64,000 nt of DNA from assembly GCA_033063855.1 (NCBI GenBank), contig CP093830.1, positions 19,778,854 through 19,842,853 of the forward strand, in the 5' to 3' direction. Source of the DNA: Smittia aterrima (taxonomy: Eukaryota; Arthropoda; Insecta; Diptera; Chironomidae). The translations under genes and the position numbers were made by a program. Every line of letters begins with the position of its first letter. Within the stretch, counting starts at the first letter, position 1. The notes under the pieces were generated by a model, which saw nothing but the letters and a program-made list of their open reading frames with translations, was not told the origin of the DNA and did no database searches. Positions 50,049 through 60,822 of the stretch are shown here, one piece after another.

Positions 50049-51789
50049 TCTATCATTAAAATGTAAGCGTAACAAGAAAATATCTATTTAGGGACATGAA
50101 TGCAAACAAAAATATCAAAGAGAAAAACCAAAAAAAAAAAATCTTAGATCTAAAGAAAGAAAGTAAAAAAAAAACTTAGAGAGCAAACCGTAATTGTGCT
50201 GACACTACTTTATATATGTAATCTAGCCATGGATCAACATGATGATAAACATAAAGAAAACAGTCGCTAACAGTAGCGTGAAAGAATTCTCGATTCTTCT
50301 AGGATAATTTTTCGTTTGTATTGATTAGTTTTGAACATATAAGAATGAAAAATCAAACGAGTAGAAAATCAAACTGAAGCGAGAAAGTTAGAAAACAAAA
50401 ATAAATGAACCTTGAAGTTATAGCTGAGAGCTCCTCTTGAGCTCCTCAGACGATTTATCTATTCTTTACCCTTCTCTCAAGTCTCTCGTCGTCGTCGAAC
50501 TTTTTTTTTTATTAGTCAACATAATGAGCACAGAAACGAACGAAATCGTTTGAAATGCATCTTGATTTCTTTTCTAGAAAAAAATTATTTATCGTCATAA
50601 GCGAAAATATTTCTCTTCGTGATGAACGTTGGCCAAATTTCTTCTTCTATCGTCACACACGAGCGAGTGTAGTAGAATTAATGATCAGAGATAATTCAGT
50701 TAGGGAAAGTTAATTTAACAAAACCAATCAAATTACGTTTGAGCATGATCGATGCAGTTTCGTTTCTTGATTTAGTGTTGATCAAACTTTATGAGTTCTC
50801 GAAACCCTTCTTGACGCTTTTCGTTACTTGAATTAAATGTTAAATATTGATGTTGATTTGTTCTTCCCATTGACATCGAGCGGGCTTAAATGTTTTCATT
50901 ACAAAAAAAAATTCTCGATTTTCTTTGCACATCCTCTTCGAATATTTCGAATCGAAGAAGCTTTTTTCATGTTGATTGGCAAACTTTCATTGTTCGAGTT
51001 TTATGCGTTTTTGCGGTTTCAATTTGTTCTAAAGCAGCTAAAGCTTTTTGAACAGCAAATTCAAGTTCTTTTTCGTAGGTAAGTGATGAAATAAATATAA
51101 ATTTGAGTTCAACTTTCCAACACGACTCGAAGGCTGTCACGTGAAAAATGTTTTGCGAACCGTGAAAGAACCTCGGAAAGTCATTTTCCCTTTTTGATAT
51201 CAAAGCACGCGATTTATATTTATGTCATCACAAGACCTCCTTTCCCACTCTCTCTCTCTCTTTCTCTTCTTTTTATAATTTACCATTTTTTGTACAAATT
51301 TGGAGAAAATGTATAAACGAATCGAGACCTAAGTTTCAGTGAGCCCAAAAGAATAATTTTGAGTTACACGTAATAGTCTTGTGGTGTTGGTTGGTTTATG
51401 AGGACAGAAAAAAAATTAATTTGCATTAATCCTTATTGCCATGTTTATTATTGCCAAAGAAATGCAAACCAAGGAACTTGTAATCCAGTGCAAAAATATG
51501 TTTTAATTTCCACTAAACTCATATAAGTTAGTTCAATCCTATTTTAAATATCTTTATGAGTAAAAACTACTAAAACTCAATTGTTTTATAAAAAAAAAGC
51601 TCTGTGATCCTCTTGAACATAATTTCAACTCCGTTCCAGAATAAAGAGATTTCCCATTAAAGGTTTTGTTTCCTTGATCATGATCAAACGTTTTGAAGCA
51701 ATTTGCTCTCTTCATTCTGGGACCCAAAAAAAAAACTGTCTGCCACTCAAAAGTTACAAATTGAGGGTTCTTTTTACGTTATTTTGCAG
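50049..51789 (+). other. 3' UTR of first C2H2 isoform and intron
   Basis: 1.74 kb. AATAAA at 50400 is a plausible poly(A) signal about 350 nt after the stop. No coding segment is recognised before the micro-exon acceptor TTATTTTGCAG. Confidence 0.6.
50400..50405 (+). terminator. Candidate poly(A) signal
   Basis: AATAAA about 350 nt downstream of the stop of the 49.6-kb terminal exon, the nearest canonical hexamer. Confidence 0.4.
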
Positions 51790-51836
51790 CTTCTAAAGGG
51801 TCTCATATGCCGTTCATGCGGGCGACTTTTGAAAAA
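51790..51836 (+). CDS. fru: fru 47-nt micro-exon
   Basis: Acceptor ACGTTATTTTGCAG and donor AAA|GTAGGC bound 47 nt. Entered in phase 1 from common exon 5 it reads ASKGSHMPFMRATFEK and leaves in phase 0. The next zinc-finger exon at 52033 has its only AG acceptor in a position that needs phase 0, and a direct splice from common exon 5 would put it out of frame. A 47-nt adaptor therefore solves the phase exactly. The donor is only moderate (GTAGGC). Deduced from phase, with no transcript evidence. Confidence 0.6.
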
Positions 51837-52032
51837 GTAGGCTCCTTATTCAATTATTTTTGTTTTTGATATCAGTGATGGGGGGATGAAGAGTGTTGAG
51901 GATGAAAGAAAAGTATTTTCCCATTTTGCGAAAGTTGAGCTCTCTTTCCTTCTCTCACACAAAAAGCTCCGTCACTGTGTCAACTGTTCACTCTGAGCGA
52001 ACCAATAGTTAATGGTTTTGATTCGAAAATAG

Positions 52033-52190
52033 GTGTCGGGTGGCTGCAATTTGCATCGATGCAGACTGTGCGGAAAAATCGTCACTCACATAAGAAATCA
52101 CTATCATGTTCACTTTCCCGGCCGATTCGAGTGTCCCCTGTGTCGGGCGACGTACACACGAAGTGATAATTTACGAACGCATTGTAAATT
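52033..52190 (+). CDS. fru: fru alternative exon: C2H2 pair, RNHY type (first)
   Basis: Acceptor ATTCGAAAATAG, phase 0 in, phase 2 out at the strong donor AAATT|GTGAGT. It encodes VSGGCNLHRCRLCGKIVTHI, then RNHYHVHFPGRFECPLCRAT, then YTRSDNLRTHCK. This supplies the first finger (C-x2-C ... H-x3-H, with HYHVH) and most of the second. The last ligand lies in the next exon: a 64-nt intron splits codon Phe of HCKFKH. Highly similar to the exon at 56010 and of the Drosophila Fru finger class with TYTRSD. Confidence 0.88.
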
Positions 52191-52254
52191 GTGAGTTGTT
52201 TTTATTAAAGAAAACGGAGAACGTATTTCGTGAAATTGAAAATTTTAATCCTAG

Positions 52255-52411
52255 CAAACATCCCATGTTCAATCCCGACACAAGGAAATTTGAAAATTTA
52301 ATGAATTCATCCATTGCATCACAAACGGCAGCGATAGCTGCAATTGCAGCTGCGAATTCCCTCAATGCCTCCCTTAACGTAGCACAGTCGCATAATCAAT
52401 CGTCTGAATGA
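52255..52411 (+). CDS. fru: fru alternative terminal exon completing the RNHY pair
   Basis: Acceptor TTTTAATCCTAG after a 64-nt intron. The first base completes Phe, giving HCKFKHPMFNPDTRKFENLM, so the final zinc-binding His is restored. The tail is Ala/Ser/Asn-rich (TAAIAAIAAANSLNASLNV) and stops at TGA 52409-52411. The total isoform is about 461 aa. The frame after this TGA stays open for 55 more codons of coding-like composition. Confidence 0.85.
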
Positions 52412-52576
52412 TACGCCCGAATGCGGTGGGATTGTTTGAATACTTTTTTCGATGCAGCCATACCACCACCAATCTCAACCTCGTCATCATCAAACGAAAA
52501 CTTTATGCATCACTGGAATCTCGCTGACTATGAAGATGATGATGAAGATTTAATGCAACAACAGTTATATAGTTGA
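52412..52576 (+). CDS. fru: Possible readthrough extension or separate short terminal exon
   Basis: In the same frame as the upstream exon, beginning directly after its TGA, 54 sense codons run to TGA at 52574. They start YARMRWDCLNTFFDAAIPPP and end in an acidic tail with DYEDDDEDLMQQQLYS, far more protein-like than the AT-rich surroundings. It could be reached by stop-codon readthrough. Alternatively it starts at 52458: CGATGCAG is an acceptor, and two bases there fit phase 1 from common exon 5. No frame-preserving intron removing the TGA is apparent. Confidence 0.45.
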   Translation, partial: YARMRWDCLNTFFDAAIPPPISTSSSSNENFMHHWNLADYEDDDEDLMQQQLYS

Positions 52577-55500
52577 AATTAAGTCACAATTATTATGCAA
52601 TTTATTATCACCTCAGCAATTCGTTTGTAAACTAAAAAGCAAAACTTAACGTTCGATGCCTCGTCATGAATTTAAATTGCAATTCTTGAGCGTCACCCCG
52701 ATGATTAATGATGGAATTTGCTTCCTTGACAAATCGTCGAGTCGAGCACAAATCGTCCTCTTCCCTCTTGAACTTTACGCATTTAAACAAAAGAAGAAAA
52801 ACATTTAAATCCCTTTAAGCGTTGCTTCAAAACGGCTCCTTGTGTTATTATTACAGTTTACTACTCCAGAGATTAAACAAAAACACTAAGCGTAAGAGAA
52901 TTTCTGCCAGAATTTTTTTTATTAGTTTTTTCTTGTGTTAATTAATTTATTTTATATCGTAAGAGGAACAAAAGAGTTCAATTTTCTTTCTTCCATAAAA
53001 AAAAAATCAAAAAACTCAAAGACGAAGATTTCTTTTCATTTCGAGAGACAAACATAAACTAAAATATATTCAAAACATAGAAGAAGAAAAAACTCTAGCA
53101 AACAATAGTCTAGCTCAAGAACTTATCATCGCATCAAAAAATAGACTTGTTGCTCAAAATGAAAACAATATAACACAAAGATAGTCGTCCCATACCTTGA
53201 GATATGTTTGTTGTCTTGTGAAAGATATTTTTCCTCATTTATTTTATTTTCTAAATCTTGAGACACAACAACAACAAAAAGATAAAAACATGAAACATGA
53301 TTGCAATATTATAAACGGGCATATTAAGCAAGTAACTTTAGTTTAATGAAAGATTTGTTGCAAATAAATTTACTAATGTAGAAAATATATTTGAAGAAAT
53401 ACATTTTACTGTCGACGCAGCAACTTCTTGGAATTTAATATTCCGAAATTACCATTTTCAATGAATTTTGTGCAATAACGAAACGAACGGAAACGTCGTC
53501 GTGGTTAATACAATTTTGAGATATTAATTTCAAATATTTTTTCATCAGCGAGTAGAAAACTTTTAAGAAATTATTTTAATTCTGAAAAAGCTCTGCTTGT
53601 CGATTGAAATAATATTTTTATGTTTTTTTGAGATGCATTTCAATGTATTTTGTTATTTTTACTTTTCAAACGCAAAATAATTTATTTTAAGGGGGCTTTT
53701 TGTTTGCAATAATTCTTACGTACTACCTCATGAGTTAGAAATTCGATTGCGATAAACATTTTTTTTTATTTAACAAAGTCTTCTTATTAATGACAGTAAA
53801 ATGTATTTTCTTTCTTCGTTCTTAACCACGAAATAGTTTCTTTGTTTTAATGATACAAGAAAATCAAATAGAAAAACTTTGTAAGTGAAAAAGAATTTAA
53901 TGTTGAATGCTGATAAACTGATAAACTTCAAAGATGAAAAAAAACGTAGATTTTGTTGAGAAGACGAGAATCTTTCATCAACCTTTCACTTCATCATGAT
54001 TTTTTACATTAATTAAACGAAGAATGTGATATGCGAATAGAGAATAGCGAAAATATTAAGTGATTCATTTCTATAGTTTCGGATGGAATGGTGCTAAGTA
54101 AAATAAAACAAAAAAAAAACATAAAAAATGCTTTTAAAAAATATTATTGAGCACGTGAGTGTTCTCTAGATTTTCCCGGAATGAAAATATTGTCGAGAGA
54201 GAGAATTTAGCGTAATGAAGGGTCGATAAAAGTTGATATTAAACATTTTGTTTGTGATGAGATTGTGTTTTCTTTGAAACATATTTTTGCTGTTTTTTAT
54301 ACAAAAAAAAAGAAGAAGAAGATGAAAAGGAAGTCAGTTGAATAGCTTAATGAGTTAAATTCTTTTTCAATTTTGATAATTGAAATCTTACGTGCAATAT
54401 TAACTAGTTAATTATTTATTTTACTAAGTCGGTTATTCATTTTCCAACAAAAATAAAATCGTATAGCTTAAATTTAATACGAGAAAAAAAAACAAGAAAA
54501 ACAAGAAATGAAACTTCTCTCCTTCAAACAGTTTATTGAGCTTACATAAAAGAAAAGAAATCCGAGAGTTAATTTGTTTCTCAGTCAGATCTCTCCTTCA
54601 TGAATGGCTAAGACGATGATGAAGAAGATGAAACATTCAAGAAAATATCCTTTTCCATCAATTAAAGAAGAAATAATAAAAAATCGAGATGATGACAAAG
54701 ATCATCTCAAATGCATTGATATACAACAGACACACAGACATAAAAGAAGAAGGAACAATAATTATACAATAGATGAAACTAAAAAAAAAAACACTTGAAA
54801 AGGATATTTTTATAGTTGAAACTGTTTTTCGGGAAAACAAAAAAAAAAGAAGAAAATATTAAATAAAAGTCGAGAAGAGCATTTTGAACACGAAAAGTTC
54901 TCAATAAATAACAAGGAGATGAAACATGAATTATATTTGTAGTGAAACTATGCTATTAAAATTGTTTAGCTATTAACAGAATATTGATAAAAACGAAACA
55001 TTAATAAAACATCTTTCGAACAAATTTTAAAATATCCGCAGTTCTTTGAAGTAATATTCACATCATCATTACAGAAATATCAAAGTCCATAACAGAAAAA
55101 AAATCTTTAGTTATTCTTTATCGAAACAAAATAAACTAAAAAATGGCAAAATAGATTGTGAAATGGGTTAATGATAGAAAATGAAATGAAAGGAAAATTG
55201 TTATGATTTAACGTTTGATGGTTAATTTTATTTAAGTTCATGTAATTATAAGTTACAAACCGAAATATTTATAAATTATACTGTGAAACCTGATTAATCA
55301 AATACTCTCTACAAAAAAAACTAATTCCAAACCTTTTGCCTGCATTTTTGCTTGGATTGTACTTTTGGCTTCATTCTCTCAATTCATTCACCGGAAAACA
55401 CAAATTATCCGGATCAGAAATGAAATATCTAATTTTCTTTAAGAATTTTCTTTACAACCACAAATTTTTCTTAAAATCTTTACAATCAACACAAGTTTTT

Positions 55501-56009
55501 CTTTTCGAATCTCCTCTCCTCTGTTTTATCTTCTTTGAACTTTTCTTCTTAATTGCATTTGTCTAGAAATATTTTAAGATATTTTACGGGAATGAAATCG
55601 AAGAAAGAAAAATCTGACGTCATGAGATTCAATCAATTAAAATGAAAAAAAGAAAGAAAAAGTTTCGGAAAGTTCGCGAGGACTTCAATTGGATTAATTT
55701 TGTGATGTCGTCTTTAAAGTTTTCATGTCTAACCAAAGCCAGAATCACGTAATTTTAACGGAAAGAACGTTCATTATCCGATAACAGTAATTATCTACTT
55801 AACTCAATTCGGGTTCAATCTCTCTAACTCTCTCTCTCTCTTTTTCGTTTGCTTTTGTTTTTGTTTCCAATTAAGTTTTTGTCTCTTCTGTGAACGAACC
55901 TGAGTTTTAATCAGAAAAATATTTTTTCTCTGAGATCATTTTAAATTTCTGAAAAAAAAAATCGAAAATCAATCAAAAGAAAATATCCCAAACCATCCAT
56001 TGCTTACAG
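52577..56009 (+). other. 3' UTR and intron, nothing coding recognised
   Basis: 3.4 kb of AT-rich DNA. AATAAA at 53363 is a plausible poly(A) signal. Several Lys-rich frames (such as 54604-54798) reflect A-rich composition. Confidence 0.6.
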
Positions 56010-56230
56010 AACTTAAAACGTGGCGAATAGCGCAACTGTTTGAAAAGGTTAATGCGTTGGATGAGCGACGACGCTGCTTACTTTGCGGAAAAATCGTCTG
56101 CAACGTCAGAAATCATTATTACGTCCATTTCCCAGGAAAATATTCTTGCAATCTCTGTCCAGCCGTTTATACTCGCAGCGATACGCTCCTCATGCACTCA
56201 AGATCAAAGCATCCCGAATATTGCATTTAA
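56010..56230 (+). CDS. fru: fru alternative terminal exon: C2H2 pair, RNHY type (second)
   Basis: Acceptor CCATTGCTTACAG, phase 1 in, reading ELKTWRIAQLFEKVNALDER. Finger 1 is RCLLCGKIVCNVRNHYYVHF and finger 2 is CNLCPAVYTRSDTLLMHSRS then KHPEYCI, stop TAA. The isoform is about 414 aa, the shortest of the C2H2 ends, with no tail after the second finger. It shares CGKIV, RNHYxVHFPG and YTRSD with the exon at 52033, so the two arose by exon duplication. Both complete C2H2 ligand sets are present. Confidence 0.9.
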
Positions 56231-57505
56231 GAAAGAAGACAAACGAAAGCTTTTTAGATAAAACCGATCGGACCAAACAATCAAAAGCTTAGATAAATCA
56301 AATTTAGAAATGAGAATGTAGAAGTCAGAGAAGAAGAAGAAAGAAATATTTTGGACTTTGAGCAAAAAAAAAGAAAGAAAAGAAAGGAAAAACCCTCGGC
56401 CCTGAAAGTCTCGAAAGTTTTTAGAACTTTTTTCGGCAAATAAGTTTACATAAAAATGAATTTAATGATTTTTTAGCCTTCAAACTATGTGACAAACTTC
56501 TTTATCCTTTTTAGTTTTACTCTGATTTATTGTTTTTTTTTCCTTCTTAAGCATCATAACTTTTTATTATGTTTTTGTCAATTCATGCTTTTTCTGTAGA
56601 AACATTTGCTTAAAAGATTTGAAAGACGATTGAGAAGTCGAAAGTAAAACGAAAAAAGATCAAAACTCAAATTTGTGTGGCAGATGAGAAATTGAAAAGT
56701 TTAATTTTAAGAGAAAGCTCTTTTATTTTTTATGTTTTTCCGGAGTCATCTTCAAATGAAATGAAAGTATGTTAAAATTGCGTGATAAACGACAAAAAAG
56801 CCTCGTCTCACTCTCGAGACGAGAGAGATCGTGACAGATTTTCCATCCTTTCTCTCGCTCCTTTTAATCCATTTTTATCTCAATAAACAAACAAACACTG
56901 GAAAAATGTAAGAAGTAAAGAAGAAATTGTTAGCATTTGAATACGAAAGCACAATCAATATCTCTCTCTATCTCTTTATTACGTTTTGAATATGCTCGAC
57001 TACTTTGAGTTTTGAGTTTTCCTTTTGGTTTTTCAATTTTTAATTTATAAAGTCGTAAATTAAAACCCATTTGCAAGTTAATCACTCGAAAGCACAGAAA
57101 GAAATGAAAGAAAGAAGCGAGCGATGATCGATTTTAAATGATTTTTGGAGATTTCAAAAAACCACAAAAACGCAAATCGATTTGTGACCAGTTTGATCTT
57201 TCAAAATTGATTTTTTTTTTAATTCCGAGAGTTCATTTGTTTTGACATTTCATCAGTTTTATGTCGAATTTCTGTTGTTTTCTTCTCTGTTTTTATTTCT
57301 AAAAAATAATTCTAATCAAAACTTCATTTGCTATAAAAAAGTTCTATTGCTTCTCCAAAAACACGAAAAGAATGAATCTAATCATCGTGAGAAAGAAGAA
57401 AGAAGAGAAAATCAATTTTGAAAATAATTTGAAGATTTGAACAAACAAAAAATGAAATGAAATGAAATTGAAGAAACATTCTTGGTGTATTTTATTGGTT
57501 TGCAG
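56231..57505 (+). other. 3' UTR and intron before last C2H2 end
   Basis: 1.27 kb. AATAAA occurs only at 56882, about 650 nt after the stop. No other feature recognised. It ends with the acceptor ATTGGTTTGCAG. Confidence 0.6.
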
Positions 57506-58065
57506 GGGCCGAGGGACAGACTCACTACATAGACTCACATCATAAGACGTCGCCAAATGGCAACATTGAAAGTCATAAGTTTCCGACCGGATACATGGAG
57601 AACGATAAATGGGAAACCCAAATGGGCCTCAAATTTACCGGTTCAATGCGTTCAAATGTTATTCCAAATTATAGGCCGCCACAAATTCCTAGCTCAATAC
57701 AAGCGTCAATACAAGCGATCCGATCGAGTAGCTCGATCCATCACGACGATTCAATGAAATGGCTCTCATCGGAAAGAAGCTTGCGTCAAAGTCCAATCGA
57801 CTACGATCGAGGCGGGCAGCTGAAAATTCAAAGTCATCATCAGATGTCGTATCACAACATGTTCACGCCATCGCAAGAGCCCGGAACGTTGTGGAGATGT
57901 CGATCTTGCGGTAAGGAAGTGACAAATCGATGGCATCACTTCCATTCGCATACCGCACAACGCTCAATGTGTCCATACTGTCCTGCGACTTATTCGCGTA
58001 TCGACACACTTCGATCGCATTTAAAGCAGAAGCACAAGAATGAGAACGCTCATAAGAATTTCTAA
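57506..58065 (+). CDS. fru: fru alternative terminal exon: C2H2 pair, RWHH type (second)
   Basis: Acceptor TATTGGTTTGCAG, phase 1 in. It encodes about 186 residues (isoform about 527 aa). A conserved-looking lead (GAEGQTHYIDSHHKTSPNGN) is followed by a linker and two C2H2 fingers. Finger 1 is WRCRSCGKEVTNRWHHFHSH (Cys473, Cys476). Finger 2 is CPYCPATYSRIDTLRSHLKQ then KH. Stop TAA. It strongly resembles one of the Drosophila Fru ends (WRCRSCGKEVTNRWHHFHSH). It shares NRWHH with the exon at 49627. The frame after TAA stays open for 70 codons. Confidence 0.93.
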
Positions 58066-58232
58066 AAAACAACTTTTCGAAGTTCCGCTGAACTCTCAAA
58101 ACCGAATTTAAGCAAAATTCCGTTTAATTTGGCTGGAGCAGTTTTAGAGAAAACCAATTTGAATCATAACAGCATCAGAGAGGAAAAACCAATGAAAATT
58201 AAACCTTCGACGACTGTTCGAAGGAAAGTGAA

Positions 58233-58238
58233 AATAAA
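58233..58238 (+). terminator. Candidate poly(A) signal
   Basis: AATAAA about 170 nt after the stop of the last fru exon. Confidence 0.4.
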
Positions 58239-59301
58239 TAAGAAAAAAAATAAAAAGTTCTTTCTCATTACGAAATGAAAAGCTTAAACTGCATTAAATC
58301 ATAAAGAAATCAAAAAATTATAAACGCTCTTCAAATTTTATATCCTTCCTTTTTATTATCACAACGAAAACGAAACCAGTCAATATTAGCCAAATATGAA
58401 AATGAAAAAGTAAAGAAACACAAAACAAGAATATATTAGCATGATGAAAACATTCCGGAATGAATGCATTTTAAGAAGCGAAACTCACAAGACAATTCTT
58501 TCTTCTCTCCGTTCAAAGTGCTCCGTGACAAACCACGAGCCTCAATCAAGCTTTTCTCTCCGTTCTCTTCAATCTCTTTCGAAAGGCAAATGCACAATTT
58601 AGCCGTCGTCGTTCCTAATTTTTTGCATTTAAACGAATAATTGTAAAGAGCTTTTTTTACCGGAAATAGATTTTTTCTCTTCAGGGATTTTACGTGACGC
58701 AAACTTTTACTGTAGTTTCCCTCAACTTTCTCTCATTTCAATGCGTTGGCTTCCTGATTCAATCTCCGCGCTTTTTACAAAACAAAAAACGAAGTTTCTT
58801 TCAAAGACGATGAAGAAGATAAACTAGTCAGTTAAACAATTTGTAAATAGAAGAGACAAATGCTCATCAAGTGTTTCCTTTTGTGAAGATGAAATTTTTT
58901 AAATTCTACCGAATGTAAATATTGACGCTTCACAGAAAAGCGTTCAAAGAGCTTTCAAAGCTGTTGTTACCTTAACCTCCAGATCTCAAAATTATACAAA
59001 TTTATTTATTTTTCGGACAAATCTTATGGTGCTTAGTGCGACAACAGCTTTAGAAGTTTCTCATTGTGAGAAAAGGAAAAAAGAAGTGAAAATCAAAAAT
59101 ATTCAATAATGAAAGAAGAAAAATGTTTGACTGGTTTTTGGGATTAATCAAAATGTTTGATGGGAGAAACCTAGTCAAAGAGAAATCAAAGAAGTAGTTT
59201 TTTAACGAAACAACAAAACGCTGTAAAGTAAACTGAAAAAATCCACTGAGGTTCTCTCCATTGATTGACAATTAAATTAAACAATCTTTTACATTTTTAG
59301 A

Positions 59302-59371
59302 AGGGTTCGTCTTTTAAACTCTCTGATAGTCATTGGAGACACTCCAAAATATCAGGACTTGGACGAACTCT
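59302..59371. repeat. Short inverted-repeat hairpin element
   Basis: Ends AGGGTTCGTC and GACGAACTCT are inverted repeats (9 of 10). Inside, TGATA/TATCA and TTGGAG/CTCCAA form a second stem with a 3-nt loop (ACA). The 70-nt unit could be a miniature element or a structured RNA. Its ends resemble those of the element 180 bp downstream. Confidence 0.5.
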
Positions 59372-59547
59372 AATTTGTAGACTACGAAACTTGAATATCT
59401 CTTTCTTTCGATTTGAAGTTAAAGCAAGAAGCTGACCGATTGTCAGAAGCGTTCCGGTAAATACTCAATCTGGAACTTTTTCGCTTCTATGCGAAAGAAA
59501 ATCTTTCTTCTTTCTGAAAAAAAAAAGAAATTAATCTAAAGAAATAA

Positions 59548-59643
59548 TTAGGGTTCGCTTATGGACTCTCCGAAGTTGTCATGTCCGGATGATGTGAGAG
59601 AGCTTTTAGTAAAGAGTGACGTCCGGATATGAGTGAACCCTAA
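59548..59643. mobile_element. MITE-like element, 96 bp
   Basis: TTAGGGTTCGCTTAT at the left and, inverted, TTAGGGTTCACTCAT at the right form near-perfect 15-bp terminal inverted repeats. Two TCCGGAT words sit inside. It has no coding capacity. TAAT/TAAA flanks may hint at an AT-rich target site, but no clear duplication is visible. Best read as a non-autonomous miniature DNA element. Confidence 0.45.
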
Positions 59644-60761
59644 AATATTAAAAATCGCATTTTTATGTTTAAACCAAAAATAAGAAGAAAAAAATCATTT
59701 AATGTTGAACTACGTAAGAAACATAATTTTATCGAAGCGAAAAAACAAGTTGCAGGATGAGAAGAGGAAAATGAAATATTTTTATAACGCTTTGCAACTG
59801 ATCACGAGCTTATTTCAAATCAATATCAAAGATATATTAAAGTAAATTAACTTTACCAAGTCCTTTAAATCCTAGCGAGTAAACAACCAAAATTTTTCTT
59901 TTCTTCCTTAATCGAATTAAAGTTTAAGCTGAGCAGGATGAGAAAAAGAAATTTGATGGCATTCGTTTTGTTTAAAAAGCTTTCGATGAAAAACAATAAA
60001 ATGAGAAAAAAACGTTTAGTTCTGTTAAAACAAATAGTTTCGGTCTATTCTTTGTAAAGAAATAAACATTTTTGTGATATTTTTAGAACTTAAGATATAA
60101 AAGATAAAGAAAGAAATATTGATTGATGAACCATCCAATATATTTTGCCATTTTAAAGAGAAACAAGTAAAAAAATGTAAATTGATCTTCGATCGTCGGT
60201 CTATGATTGAACATCGCACTTTATGACATAAGTCCCCCCAGGAGAAGCTTCCTCGGATACCGATGAACCCTACAAGAAATTCTGATCTTGCATGATCAGT
60301 TGGAGGAAACAAACTGCAACGCAGTTCCATTCGTTCTGCACATGAAACTTCTAATTCTTCTTACTTTGTCCTAGAAACTCTTCTGGAATTCAAAGCACTT
60401 AACTTTCTTTTCGTACTCGTCTCGTGTGAAGTTTCAAAACTTACAACCAATTTGGGTTTTCGTGTATATATTTTTGTATAAAAATCACCATTTATGCCAA
60501 AAGATTTTGAAGTAAGTGTGCGATAAATAATCTTTAATTCATTACAATTCGAAGAATAAAACTTACTTAAATTTTTGAATCTAATCATTTTGTTTTTGAT
60601 TCGAATGGAAGTGCAATTGATTTTCAGGTTTTTCATTTTCAGAAATCTCTTCCAGAAAATATTTATCAATTAAAGCTCGTCGAGAAAATTTCAACGGTTT
60701 GATTGAGTTAGTCAACGCTTTGATTAAAAATTTATTGTAGCTGAACAACAAAGTTCACTTC

Positions 60762-60772
60762 GCGTCAGTAAT
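60762..60772 (+). promoter_or_regulatory. Possible initiator of esterase 1
   Basis: GCGTCAGTAAT gives an Inr (A+1 at 60767) 56 nt before the ATG. There is no DPE at +28 and no clear TATA box. Confidence 0.3.
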
Positions 60773-60822
60773 TTCAACTTTGCTGATCGTTGTTATTTAA
60801 GTTTTCAGAGCGTAGCCAAAAA

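Larger units (their letters stand above)
58066..60822 (+). other. fru 3' UTR and intergenic region
   Basis: 2.76 kb to the first esterase ATG. AATAAA at 58233 is a candidate fru poly(A) signal. It contains two short inverted-repeat elements (59302-59371 and 59548-59643) sharing GGGTTC ends, and a third related end (GATGAACCCTAC) near 60262. No coding gene recognised. Confidence 0.6.

Noticed and set aside
54604..54798. Lys-rich 64-codon frame
   Set aside because: Explained by A-rich composition; no neighbours or signals.
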